From Primula veris (taxonomy: Eukaryota; Streptophyta; Magnoliopsida; Ericales; Primulaceae): 64,000 nucleotides of DNA. Where the stretch lies: the NCBI GenBank assembly GCA_963682055.1, contig OY821743.1, positions 33,900,702 to 33,964,701 on the forward strand. The letters run 5' to 3'. The notes below the pieces were generated by a model that worked only from the letters and a program-made list of their open reading frames with translations, had not been told where the DNA came from and searched no databases. The position numbers and the translations under genes were made by a program. Positions 1 to 9,833 of the stretch are shown piece by piece. Numbering within the stretch: position 1 is the first letter of the stretch; every line of letters starts with the position of its first letter.

Positions 1-121
1 GAGAATACGGGTGTCTTCAATAAAATGGTAACTACTAAATCGTTTTTTACTAATAAATCGTTACTTCTTTTTATGTATATTTCAATACTAATAAATCGTT
101 TTTTATTGTTTTTTTTTACAG

Positions 122-757
122 AAAGCGATGTTGCGCCGCAGTTTCAAATCGTTCAAACGGCTGAAATCTAAAACGGACGTGGACTTACTACGTAAGGAGT
201 TCGCTGAAATGGGTATGAATCCGTATGGGTCAGCTGATGAACAGTCGGAGGGGGAGGATGACGATGACGACGACGACGACGACGATGGTGATGACGACCT
301 ACGTTACGACCCAAGAAATTACACTAGGTCGGCAAGTTGTCGGCGTCCCGACGAAAGAGGCAGAGGGGAAGGCGAATCTAGTAGCGGCGGTAGAAGAACC
401 AGTGGAGGTCGACCCCCGACCACAGATCAGGGTCCGGGTCCGAGTTCAAGCGGTCATGGTCGTCGTGCTTCTTTTGCTGGGTCGGGCTACGTTCAGGATG
501 ATGTCCCGTTCGAGCATCATCCTAGTCATCAGTCAACCGACAGTTGGAGTCGAGGGTTGACAGTTACATCCCACGAGCGTGCGCCGCATCCAGAATCGCA
601 GCAGCGACAAAGACGACGTACGGAGCTAAACGAAATCGAAGAGTCTGTTGAGCCGTCATCCGATAGATTAACATCGGCGGGAAAGATGCTCCCTATGTCC
701 AACTTTAAAACATTTAGTCGTTACAAAAAAAAAAAAATGCACTGTTTTTGTATTTGA
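122..757 (+). CDS. 3'-terminal exon of an unidentified acidic, low-complexity protein (partial)
   Basis: An open frame follows a T-rich tract ending in ACAG, which looks like a splice acceptor, so this is probably the last exon of a gene starting left of the window. From the first in-frame Met (base 128) it gives 209 residues: a basic start (residues 1-25), a nearly uninterrupted Asp run around residues 44-57, then Ser/Gly/Arg/Pro-rich, probably disordered sequence, and a short basic tail (KKKK) before the stop. I see no catalytic domain and do not recognise the family. It lies just upstream of the telomere-like block and the OTU-MULE and may be the tail of a transposon-associated gene; that is inference. 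The long biased frame could also be partly chance. Confidence 0.4.
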   Translation, partial: KAMLRRSFKSFKRLKSKTDVDLLRKEFAEMGMNPYGSADEQSEGEDDDDDDDDDDGDDDLRYDPRNYTRSASCRRPDERGRGEGESSSGGRRTSGGRPPTTDQGPGPSSSGHGRRASFAGSGYVQDDVPFEHHPSHQSTDSWSRGLTVTSHERAPHPESQQRQRRRTELNEIEESVEPSSDRLTSAGKMLPMSNFKTFSRYKKKKMHCFCI

Positions 758-952
758 TTTCTATGTTTGATTTGTCAGTTTTATTATTAGCTAGGGTTGG
801 AATATTATAAATTCGTATGTTTAATTTGATTTCTATGTTTGATTTGTACGTTATAAATTCGTAAGTTTAATTTGATTCGTATGTTTGATTTGTATGTTTT
901 AGGGTAAAAAATATTCTGTATTTTAATTGATAGAACCAATATTGAGTTTTTA
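758..952. other. AT-rich spacer with short imperfect repeats
   Basis: Several imperfect copies of a roughly 25-bp T-rich motif (variants of ATTCGTATGTTTGATTTG) follow one another. No gene is visible. Confidence 0.4.
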
Positions 953-1335
953 CAAACCCTAAACCCTAAACCCTAAACCCTAAACCCTATACCCTAAACC
1001 CTAAACCCTAAACCCTAAATTAACAACCCTAAACCCTAAACCCTAAATTACAAACCCTAAAACCTAAACCCTAAATTACAAACCCTAACCCTAAAACCTA
1101 AACCCTAAATTACAAACCACTTACCCTAAACCCTAAAAGCTAAACCGTAAACCCTAAACCCTAATTTACAAACCCTAACCCCTAAACCCTAAACCCTAAA
1201 TTACAAACCATAAACCCTAAACCCTAAATTACAAACCCTAAACCCTAAACCCTATATTAAAAACCCTAAACCCTAAACCCTAAATTACAAACCCTAAACC
1301 CTAAACCCTAAATCCTAAACCCTAAAAAACCCTAA
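953..1335. repeat. Interstitial telomere-like repeat block (CCCTAAA)n
   Basis: Dozens of CCCTAAA units, the plant-type telomere heptamer, run head to tail. They are broken at intervals by ATTACAAA-type spacers and single-base variants such as CCCTATA and CCTAAAA. The degeneracy and the coding sequence on both sides argue against a live telomere. An interstitial telomeric repeat or a related minisatellite fits. Confidence 0.85.
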
Positions 1336-1350
1336 ATATTCTGAAATACA

Positions 1351-1462
1351 TACAAACCGTACATTTAATGTACGGTTTGTACAGATTTCATACAAACCGT
1401 ACATTAAATGTACGGTTTGCATGTATTTTGTGCAAACCGTAAAAGTAATGTACGGTTTGTAC
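1351..1462. repeat. Left palindrome cluster, three hairpins
   Basis: Three palindromes lie close together. The first two have perfect 14-bp arms (AAACCGTACAT type) around a 3-base TTA/TAA loop. The third has 12-bp arms and a 9-base loop (AAAGTAATG). They lie between the telomere-like block and the transposase promoter region. Confidence 0.85.
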
Positions 1463-1537
1463 CCCTGATTTGAGCAGCGACGTTTTACGAATGTACTTTT
1501 TGCACTGAATCACCGTAAACAACGTAAAAAAAAAAAA

Positions 1538-1929
1538 AACTACAAACCGTAAAAGTAATATACGGTTTGTAGTGTAAATTACATTGGATACCATATCTAT
1601 CAAAATAATTCCGACAACACATTATCACTTTTGAATTATTATGACTTGACAACCCTATCCGAAAATGACTACTCAATGCATTATTAAAGTTTCGAAATGA
1701 CTACTCCAAAAAAAACACTACAAACCGTAAAAGTAATCTACGGTTTGTAGTGTAAACTACATTGGATACCATATCTATCAAAATAATTCCGACAACACCT
1801 TATCACTTTTGAATTATTATGATTTGACAACCCTATCCGAAAATGACTACTCAATGCATTATTAAAGTTTCGAAATGACTACACCAAAAATTCACTACAA
1901 ACCGTAAAAGTAATCTACGGTTTGTAGTG
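1538..1929. repeat. 177-bp tandem repeat, each unit headed by a hairpin
   Basis: Hairpins start at about 1540, 1718 and 1895, giving periods of 178 and 177 bp. Each has arms of the CTACAAACCGTA type and a 9-base loop. The sequence between hairpins is nearly identical in the two complete units (it includes ATACCATATCTATC and GACAACCCTATCCG). The last hairpin ends about 12 bp before a TATA-like sequence, so the array forms the proximal promoter region of the following ORF. Confidence 0.85.
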
Positions 1930-1940
1930 TAAACTTACCC

Positions 1941-1948
1941 TATAAATA
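1941..1948 (+). promoter_or_regulatory. TATA-like element for the MULE-OTU ORF
   Basis: TATAAATA lies 119-126 bp upstream of the ATG, just after the last upstream hairpin. An A/C-rich leader follows up to the start codon. Confidence 0.45.
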
Positions 1949-2066
1949 TGACTCAATTTTGCCAATTCTAACAAACCATAAAATCAAACACAAACACATT
2001 TCGGAAATCTCTAAAAAAATCCTCATTTCTCCCCAATAAAATATACAAACAAACACTTTTTCGAAA

Positions 2067-4763
2067 ATGAATTACAACTATGGTTATGACAACAACCAAT
2101 GGAATAACAACAACAATGCGAATTCATCCAGTGGCTCAAACGATGAGCTAACTGATTATTCGGAGCACTTTGAAGTTGATGAATTGACTTGGGAAACAAG
2201 GGATGAAATGCTTGCTGATCTTGCTGATGTGGCTGGAAATTGGGGTTTCATCCTTACGATTCGTAGGTCTGGAGGGGGTGATGGGAGCAGAACACCGTAT
2301 GTTGATATTGTGTGTGATAAATCGGGGGTTTACGAAAAAAAGAAACCATCTTCCGTAAAATCAGGTACAAAGAAAAAAGATTGCCCATTTTTCATTAAAG
2401 GTTACGTAGTTAATGGTGAATGGATGTGTCACGTAGAAAATGGACAACATAACCACCCACCTCCAACTTACCTCCAAGGGCAAGCACGACGTGCTCGTTT
2501 AACCCAAGATGAAAAAGAAATTGTTAAAACTTTAAGGCAAAGTAGTTTTAAAGTTGGTGCAATATTAGAGGCCATTAAAAATAGAAATCCTGACAATGTA
2601 TCAAACACTAAAACGATACATAATTTTTTGGCCGGACTGAAATTTAAAGAACGAGATGGTAGAAACCCGATACAGGAACTTTTTAATTTGTTGGATAGAC
2701 ATCGCTACACGTTCTACTATAATATGAACCCATCAACCCATTCCCTTGAGAACTTGTTTTTTGCACACCCCGATTCTATAAGGATGTTCAAAGCTTTTCC
2801 TGATGTCTTGTTAATGGATTGTACATATAGGACAAACCGTTTTAATATGTCATTTCTAGAAGTCGTAGGAATGACATCAACGAACCAAACATATTGTTTA
2901 GGTTTTGTTTTCATGAGTGACGAGACACAAGAAAGTTATATATGGGCATTGGAAAAATTTAAAGTTACATTGGAGGGGTGTATACTACCTAGGGTGTTTG
3001 TAACCGACAGGGAAATGGCCTTATCAAATGCTTTATCCGTTGTTTTTCCCGATTCTCATCATATTTTGTGCACTTTTCATATTGCAAAAAATGTTTTGAA
3101 AAACTGCCGTAAAAAGATCCCTGACGAGGAGTGGCAAACGTTTTTAGATGATTGGGGTTTATTGGTTGATTCTGAGTCGATAGAGGAGTACAATTATAAC
3201 CGAACTAATTTCAATACCTCTTACAAATCGTACCCTGCTGTGATTAAGTATGTAGACAAGCTTTTAAATGATTATGCTGAAAAGTTTGTTGCATGCTATA
3301 CCAACCACACAACACATCTAGGTAACAGAACTAGCAATCGAGCCGAACAACAACATGCTAAGCTGAAAAGATCCCTTTCCACTAATACTGGCACGCTTGA
3401 AACTGTTTGGGTAGAGGTGAATAGAATTCTAGAAAAACAGTTTGAGGATATTAAGACGAAGTTGGATAAATGCAAGTCTTATTTTCCACATTCTGAAAAA
3501 ACGCCTCTATTTATAAATCTTAGGTCGTATATCACACACTATGCCTTTGATTTATTATTCCAAGAACACAGAAAATGTAGTGGCCAGGCTGATGAGAATT
3601 GTTCTTGCGGTTTTAAATTGTCTCACGGTTTACCTTGTCATCATATTATGAGTGAACATATTTTATTCGGGAAGCCTCTTCCTCTAGAATATATTCATCC
3701 ATTCTGGAAAAAATTAGACGTAATTGATGATAATGGGAACACCGATGATTATGGGGTAGAGGGTGATCTAGAAGAGTTTAAAAGTGTTTATGCTAGCAAA
3801 ACGAATGTTGAAAAACGGCGTATGAAAACACAACTCCGAGAGATAACGGTACCAGCCAGAACATCCGTCAGTGACCCCGAAGTGAGAGCAAATAGGGGGA
3901 GACCTAGAAAAGGCGACAAATCTAGTAAGAGGGATAAGTCGGGATGGGAGTATGTGGAGGAACAGAGTGCTGGTGCTAGTAGGGACAAGGGTAAAGGCAA
4001 GGCGGATGAAACACCGGAGGTAAGGGTAAACCCAACTAGGAGGCCGCGAAACCAGAACCCTAAACCCACCCCCAATAGGCCAACCTTCCTGTACAGTGAC
4101 CAAATATGGTTCATGTTACATAGTTACATCGAAACGGTTTATGATGTGCGTGGGGATGGTAACTGTGGGTTCCGGGTAGTTGCAAATGCGACGGGTAAAC
4201 AGCATGGGGAAGATGATTGGTACGCGGTAAGATGTGAATTGTTTCAAGAGCTGCAGCAAATGAAAGGTGTTTATTATGAGCTGTTTGAGAATCTTGACTT
4301 TGAAGCTTACCGGTATGATTACATTTTATCAAGTTTAAATTTTTATCATGCTACAAATCCCGCACCTTCTGAGAAATGGATGAGATTTCCGTCGTATGGT
4401 TTTTTAATTGCTTCTCATTACAATATGCCAATTGTATTGTTGTCCTTATGGGAAAATCAAAATGGAGAGGTAAACGTGTGGAACTCTACTTTTTTACCTC
4501 TTTATACTGGTCCGCCTCAGGGAACGACATATTGGATCCCGACTGTAATGGTGTTCGTCAACAGTTGTCACTATGCTCAGGTTATTCCTAAAGAAGGGAT
4601 CTTCCCAATGCCAGGAATTATAGCACGGTGGGAACAAACACGCACTGAGGCAGCTGCGCCATGGAAGGAACTTTTTCGACCAAATTTCAAATTATATATG
4701 GCGCTGGAAAAGCAATCGGGGAAGAAAAAAGCAAATGAAGAACCTATAGACCTAAGTCCATAA
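2067..4763 (+). CDS. FAR1-like MULE transposase fused to an OTU cysteine-protease domain
   Basis: This intronless 898-residue ORF has four recognisable parts. Residues about 30-130 resemble the FAR1/WRKY-GCM1-type zinc-binding domain, with Cys and a terminal HNH-type His pair. Residues about 240-460 are a MULE transposase core: Asp251 in MDCTYRTN and Asp314 in VTDREMA are clear, and Glu427 in NRAEQQ is the likely third acidic residue. A SWIM zinc finger follows (Cys512, Cys514, Cys524, His526). After a basic, Pro/Arg-rich linker (about 600-680), residues about 690-860 form an OTU-type deubiquitinase fold with DGNCGFR (Asp697, Cys700) and a late His835 in CHYAQV. No lesions are visible. The transposase presumably binds and moves its own element. 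What the OTU domain does is unknown. Host FAR1-related factors share the first three parts, so domestication cannot be excluded, but the palindrome-array flanks favour a transposon. Confidence 0.9.
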   Translation: MNYNYGYDNNQWNNNNNANSSSGSNDELTDYSEHFEVDELTWETRDEMLADLADVAGNWGFILTIRRSGGGDGSRTPYVDIVCDKSGVYEKKKPSSVKSGTKKKDCPFFIKGYVVNGEWMCHVENGQHNHPPPTYLQGQARRARLTQDEKEIVKTLRQSSFKVGAILEAIKNRNPDNVSNTKTIHNFLAGLKFKERDGRNPIQELFNLLDRHRYTFYYNMNPSTHSLENLFFAHPDSIRMFKAFPDVLLMDCTYRTNRFNMSFLEVVGMTSTNQTYCLGFVFMSDETQESYIWALEKFKVTLEGCILPRVFVTDREMALSNALSVVFPDSHHILCTFHIAKNVLKNCRKKIPDEEWQTFLDDWGLLVDSESIEEYNYNRTNFNTSYKSYPAVIKYVDKLLNDYAEKFVACYTNHTTHLGNRTSNRAEQQHAKLKRSLSTNTGTLETVWVEVNRILEKQFEDIKTKLDKCKSYFPHSEKTPLFINLRSYITHYAFDLLFQEHRKCSGQADENCSCGFKLSHGLPCHHIMSEHILFGKPLPLEYIHPFWKKLDVIDDNGNTDDYGVEGDLEEFKSVYASKTNVEKRRMKTQLREITVPARTSVSDPEVRANRGRPRKGDKSSKRDKSGWEYVEEQSAGASRDKGKGKADETPEVRVNPTRRPRNQNPKPTPNRPTFLYSDQIWFMLHSYIETVYDVRGDGNCGFRVVANATGKQHGEDDWYAVRCELFQELQQMKGVYYELFENLDFEAYRYDYILSSLNFYHATNPAPSEKWMRFPSYGFLIASHYNMPIVLLSLWENQNGEVNVWNSTFLPLYTGPPQGTTYWIPTVMVFVNSCHYAQVIPKEGIFPMPGIIARWEQTRTEAAAPWKELFRPNFKLYMALEKQSGKKKANEEPIDLSP

Positions 4764-5469
4764 TCGGTTTTTTATTTTTAATTTTATGTAAATTACTATT
4801 TTTTCCAATTTGTTGTAAATTTATATGATGTAAACAAATGTTTAATAAATTTGTTTTATGAAATTTAGTTCTATGAAATTTTGTTGTAAATTTTGTTTAA
4901 TTTTGTTGTAAATTTTGTTGTAAATTTTGTTTAATAAATTTGTTTTATGAAATTTATAAGTTTATATTCATGTTTGCATATTGCGTTATACAAGTGTTAA
5001 ATACAAACCAAAAAAACTTCACAAAAATTGACGATTTAGTTAATGATTCAATAAATATCAACTTATACACTTGACAAAAATATAACATGAACCAAAAACA
5101 TAAAATTTATCAAATCAACTTTTTTTGTGTAAATTTGTATAAATTTTGTGTTTATTTTTACAGATTGTTAGAATATTCGTAATTTATTTTATGTAAAATT
5201 TAAAAAATAAGTCATTTTGTTTTTAAATTTGAAAAAAACAAAATGTCTTATTTGAAAAAAATATCAACTTATACACTTGAAAAAAATCAACTTATACACT
5301 TGAAAAAAATATCAAATTATACACTTGAAAAAAATATCAAATTTTAAATATAAGGCATTTTTATGTAAAAAAAAAATCATGTTTAATTTGAAAAAAATAT
5401 TCAGTATTTTAATTTTAATTATTAGAATTTTAATTTTAATTTTTATTTTCAAAAAATCTGTGAAATAAT
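4764..5469. other. AT-rich 3' region of the MULE-type element
   Basis: No gene is visible. The stretch holds short tandem-like motifs: several copies of TTGTTGTAAATTTTGTTTAA at about 4860-4950, and four copies of ATCAACTTATACACTTGAAA variants at about 5260-5345. It probably carries the 3' UTR and polyadenylation signals of the ORF. Confidence 0.5.
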
Positions 5470-5618
5470 GTAAACCGTAGATTAAATCTACGGTTTACAG
5501 TGATCCACTGTAAACCGTAGATTTAATCTACGGTTTGCATTAAATCAATACAAACCGTAGATTAAATCTACGGTTTACAGTGGATCACTGTAAACCGTAG
5601 ATTTAATCTACGGTTCAC
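5470..5618. repeat. Right palindrome cluster, four hairpins nested in larger palindromes
   Basis: Four palindromes of the AAACCGTAGAT / ATCTACGGTTT type with TTA or TAA loops follow each other. Spacers such as CAGTGATCCACTG are themselves palindromic, so neighbouring hairpins also pair with each other. The stem is the same as in the left cluster except that one C-G pair is replaced by G-C in both arms. Confidence 0.9.
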
Positions 5619-5634
5619 GCGTTTTTTCAGAAAT

Positions 5635-6557
5635 TATGTAGTGTAATAAGTGCACCTCTAACTACAACTACTACCATGAAAATTTAATATATTAACGGTT
5701 TAATTTTTAAAAACTAATATTAGTTTCGCTAAATTTTAGTAACAATTTATCAATAAAAATTGTTGCTAGACAGTTGATAAATTTAGCGACGGTCACTTTA
5801 CCATCAGTTTAGCAACAGACGTTTTGATGATAAACTGTTATTTTTATTTTATTTTATAGTGGACTGCTCTGTTATTGAATTACTATTTTAAAACCTAATA
5901 ATCTCTCAGGTTTTCCTCGTACTTTAGAATTTGCCTCTTCAGGTTGTTTCACAGTTGCCTGTGGAGAAAATAAAATCCGAAATGGAAACGGTGAACATTA
6001 TAGTAAATCGTGAAAAAAATGAAAAAAGATTAAAATAACACAGGAAATAACGAAAAACGAGAAACAAAAAACAAAAATTAAGGGAAAAGAGTTTACTTAT
6101 AACTATGAAATGTTTGCTCTAATTATATGTATCCAAGGTTCACAAAGAAAACATTTTTGGTAAATTTCTAAACTAAAAATAGTCCATGTTTTATCGACTT
6201 CGTGCGTTTGCTGATGCAAAATTAATTTGAGTACATCATTTTTCTCTTTAACTTGAACAAAAAAATGGTTTTGTGGTTAAAAATGTGCACAATGGTAAGA
6301 CGTCGGAAACTTAAGAAAAAATGTTTGGATGCTACAACACGTGTAATACTGAAAACTCAAAAGAGATTTATCAAGATCTCAATCGAGCTCATACGTACGA
6401 TACACATTTCCAACCGGATATACAACTTGATAGTCATTCTAGACTTTCTACTTAATGTCTTAATTAATTGTCATGAATTTAGTTTGTATAACCCAAACTT
6501 CACCAAAGTGAAACATTTATAGTACAATTTTATCAAGCATATATCTGTGATCTAGCA
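5635..6557. other. AT-rich intergenic stretch
   Basis: No gene recognised. Around 5700-5850 there are repeated short motifs resembling TTTAGCGAC/TTTAGCAAC. They recall transposon subterminal repeats, but I could not define an element. Confidence 0.3.
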
Positions 6558-6566
6558 TGTCTGAAA

Positions 6567-6878
6567 TTAGGGCCGGATTCGGTTCGGTTCGGTCCGGCTC
6601 GATTTTTGGTAAAACCGAAACCGAGCATATTTTTCGGTTCGATTTTTTTCGGTTTCGGTCTTTTTATTTTTTGGACCGAACCGGACCGGTTTTTTCGATC
6701 CGGTTTTTTCCGGTTATTTTTCGGTTTTATTTTTTATTTTTCGGTCTTTTTCGGGTTTTTCGGTCTTTTTCGGTTCGGTTTTACTGAAAACCGAAACCGA
6801 CCCGAAATTTTTTCGGTTTTTCAGTTTCGGTCTTTTTCGATTTTTTTCGGTTCGGTTTTTTCGATTTTTTACCGGCCT
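6567..6878. mobile_element. Non-autonomous hAT-like element with TTCGGTT-rich interior
   Basis: A 312-bp segment rich in CGGTTTTTTTCGG-type motifs is flanked by the direct repeat TGTCTGAAA (6558-6566 and 6879-6887). That is 8-9 bp, the size expected for hAT (8) or Mutator (9). The ends are roughly inverted: TTAGGGCCGG at the left, CCGGCCTT at the right. The repetitive interior produces fortuitous Phe/Arg/Gly-rich open frames on both strands. Confidence 0.7.
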
Positions 6879-8001
6879 TGTCTGAAACAATAATATAGCA
6901 TGGGTACATAGGCTTTGATATGTCATTATGGATTTGGAGAGGTCCTTCTCTTGAAGCATAAGCTTTTGCTTATCTCTTTTTGAATTTTTATAATTTCATT
7001 TACTGACACATTTGCCAACTATTCTCACAGAAGTCTCTTTGCTGTTACACACTCATTTTTCTCAATGCCAACTAACCCAACTATTCTTCCCAGAAAATCA
7101 GTACTAAATCAAAATTAACTAAGTATTAAGTATTGTATTAAGAAGATCATATTATGATAAATGTTTTACTGAATACTCCTATAAAAAAAAAATAGTTAGT
7201 TGAACCTGATCATCAGTCAAGAAGAGATGAACCACAGGAATATATTATTTTGGAAAAAACCAATCTTCAAATCTTGTACTAATATATCAGGATCAACTAA
7301 TTTAACACAAGAGTAAGAAAAAAGCAAGATAGCAATCTCCCAATCCGATCATATTTTTAACATTTTTTAGTAAAAATATATGGTAAAATTAATTGAAAAC
7401 ATAAAATGTGGAGTTATGCTGTTGATGTGGCTTCTCCCATGATTATATTTTATATAGCCTTATTTATGGGGTTATGACAGAATTTAACTACTAATGTCAA
7501 GCCAATTATTTTTTACTTGGTAAGACATAAATTTCCATTACATATTAAGTGTGTAGAACAAAACAAACCTATTTCAACTTTTACTTCCAATGAAAAGATT
7601 AAAAAAGAGACCAGAAATGAATTAATCTCTTGTTTATTTTTTTTAATGATACATATATTATTCACACACCAACTACGTCATCAATTCTGTGTGGTAAGGA
7701 CCAAAACAATTTTTCATCAAACATGTCCAAGTGTTGATTAGTTTGTTATAATTACGTTTTTTTTTTCCATATGTATGAATATTTGAATTAATGTGTGAAC
7801 AACTATTGCACGTCATATATTGCATAAGTATTCCATTAATTCATTGAATTATTTTAATTGAAAATGTCAGAGGTTATCTTTTTTCTTTTACTTTAGGCAC
7901 CCAACATGGAATATGGAATCTCTGGTTCACATAATTACACTCTTATCCTTCTACTGTTTCCAGCTGTATGTTTGTGTTGTAGCATAACCTATGATTTAAA
8001 T

Positions 8002-8049
8002 AATTTTTCAATTTTTCAATTTTTCAATTTTTCAATTTTTCAATTTTTG
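8002..8049. repeat. (CAATTTTT)n short tandem repeat
   Basis: About five to six copies of an 8-9 bp AATTTTTC unit in a row. Confidence 0.85.
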
Positions 8050-9560
8050 TTCACAATCATTGGTTCAGATATTAAGATGGTATATGTATCGACTCTTCAG
8101 TGTTTAACAAATCACACTTAACCTAGGTCAAATCACCAATCATCTGGTCAAACCTCGATTAGTACTGATTTTGCTGGAGTTTTTTTTAATACTAACAAAA
8201 ATCACTATATATGAGAATATAAACTACTACTACGTGTTAGATTTGAATGGTAGTTGTATCACCATTATTGAGTATTGTCATTGATAACCTTTAATGAAGA
8301 ATATGTAATGCATGGAGTTTAATTAGGAGGGGGCCGGCCATAATGAACCTACTATTTTCTTGAATATTAACTAAAGTATTTAATTATGAATGTGACCATC
8401 TCCTTTTGTTTAAGATTTTAGATATGTCATCACCATTATTGCAACAATATACTAAAATTGTGGTGGATACTTACACGACGGGAGTTTGTTAGAGTTTATT
8501 ATAACATGATAACATCACAAATCGATCGCATCGTCATAGTCCGAACTATACACGACGGGAGTTTGCTACAATTTATATTATCTAAAAAGGTATTAGTTTC
8601 CGTTATTACATTTTGTACTATCTCACATCAATAGTTGTGGGTTTTTAATTACATTTGAAGGTATGTATTGATAAGTTTTTAAAAGTTAGTAAATGTTTAC
8701 GTAAACATGTGTTCCCCTTCCTCACAATTAATATAATAAAAACAATTTTATGTCTCTATAACTATCTTGAGTTTGAGTGGGAAATTAAATCTCAAAGATT
8801 TCAAGTTGTACAAAGTTAAAGTGTAAATGTAAAATTAAAATGTGAATTTTCTTATTTTGTCATCGACGAGCACAACTCTCAACAAATTAATAGTTCAAAT
8901 CTCGCGATAACATTATTGAAATAGAATCAAGTGAAATCTCAACTCTTTTTCTTACAAGTCATAATATTTTAGTCTACCTAACTTAAAATTCAAGTGAAAT
9001 TGACAACAATAATGTAATGTCGAATCCATAACTAAACTAGCAACTTATGGATCTAGAGTAATGATTTAATGCACATCTATATTGCATTCCGTTTTGTATG
9101 TATAAACGTGCAGGACAAAAATACATAACAAAACATATATAACATCACAAATTTAAGTTTTTGTCTTCACTACTCTCACAAAAAATATACTCATTACAAA
9201 AAATATTAAATCACATACATAAATACTAAACAGAGTTTGTTTCCCAACACATTAATCGAAAACGACATGATGACAAATTTCTGTTTTACTGAGATATGTT
9301 TGCCGTTTAACGACAGTGACCGTCTTGGCTAGAACCATATTTTCTTGTAGCAAGAAACACGTGACATGCGTATGTATATATTAGTCACTAATCTAAGGCT
9401 ATAGAATTGAATAAGTATGTGCATTCTAACTATTACACCACTTCTTACACTACTCATACGGAGGGAGGGCAAAGACTCGGTTTTGTCTTGTAGGGTTTTT
9501 GTTTTTGATCTTGTTTTTTATCTTTTCAGAAGACATGCAAAATTAAATGTAACAGCTATA

Positions 9561-9600
9561 TATGTGCATATCGCGTTATCTATGTGCATATCGCGTTATC
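9561..9600. repeat. Perfect 20-bp tandem duplication
   Basis: TATGTGCATATCGCGTTATC occurs twice with no spacer or mismatch, consistent with a recent slippage or repair duplication. Confidence 0.9.
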
Positions 9601-9745
9601 ATGTCAAATCAAAACATACAACCAAGTTTCATACCAAATGTCCATAACTATTTTTTGGATTCTTTCTCGGTGCTAAGTAAGCGGAGCCTGTAATTTTTCT
9701 ACTGCACTATTTCTTTTTTCACGCAACAAATTGTAAATCTGATGT

Positions 9746-9833
9746 ACAAACTGTAGATCTGATTTACGGTTTGTCTTTTTAAAAAATAAAAATAAATAAT
9801 AGGCAAACCGTAGATCAGATCTACGGTTTGTGC
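9746..9833. repeat. Isolated pair of hairpins of the MULE-flank palindrome family
   Basis: Two palindromes with CAAACCGTAGATC-type arms lie about 30 bp apart. The first carries mismatches (CAAACTGTAGATC against GATTTACGGTTTG). The second has near-perfect arms around AGATCTACGG. Stem and outer flank match the clusters at 1351-1462 and 5470-5618, but no transposase is nearby. Confidence 0.8.

Larger units (their letters stand above)
1338..5634 (+). mobile_element. Putative MULE-type DNA transposon with palindrome-array ends
   Basis: The element is inferred around the FAR1/MULE-OTU ORF. Both flanks carry clusters of the same short palindrome family. The outermost sequences are roughly inverted relative to each other: ATTCTGAAA before the first palindrome on the left, TTTCAGAAAT after the last on the right. 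I could not find a matching 9-bp target-site duplication, so the exact ends are uncertain. If correct, the ends are foldback-like palindrome arrays rather than one long unique terminal inverted repeat. Confidence 0.45.
6888..9745. other. Gene-poor AT-rich stretch
   Basis: No gene recognised. Contents seen: a CAATTTTT tandem run (8002-8049), the motif ACACGACGGGAGTTTG at about 8472 and 8551, and a perfect 20-bp tandem duplication (9561-9600). The short open frames present have no recognisable domain. Confidence 0.4.

Noticed and set aside
3768..4332. Several minus-strand open frames opposite the OTU-MULE ORF
   Set aside because: They overlap a long domain-bearing ORF, lack recognisable domains, and follow from its codon bias.
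6557..6959. Phe/Arg/Gly-rich ORFs on both strands
   Set aside because: They are translations of the TTCGGTT-rich hAT-like element, which has a target duplication.
7906..8121. 71-codon ORF containing an IFQFFNFSIFQF stretch
   Set aside because: It is produced by the CAATTTTT tandem repeat.
5640..9350. Possible CACTA element suggested by TTTAGCGAC-like motifs at both sides
   Set aside because: I could not find CACTA termini or a target duplication. The motifs alone are too weak.
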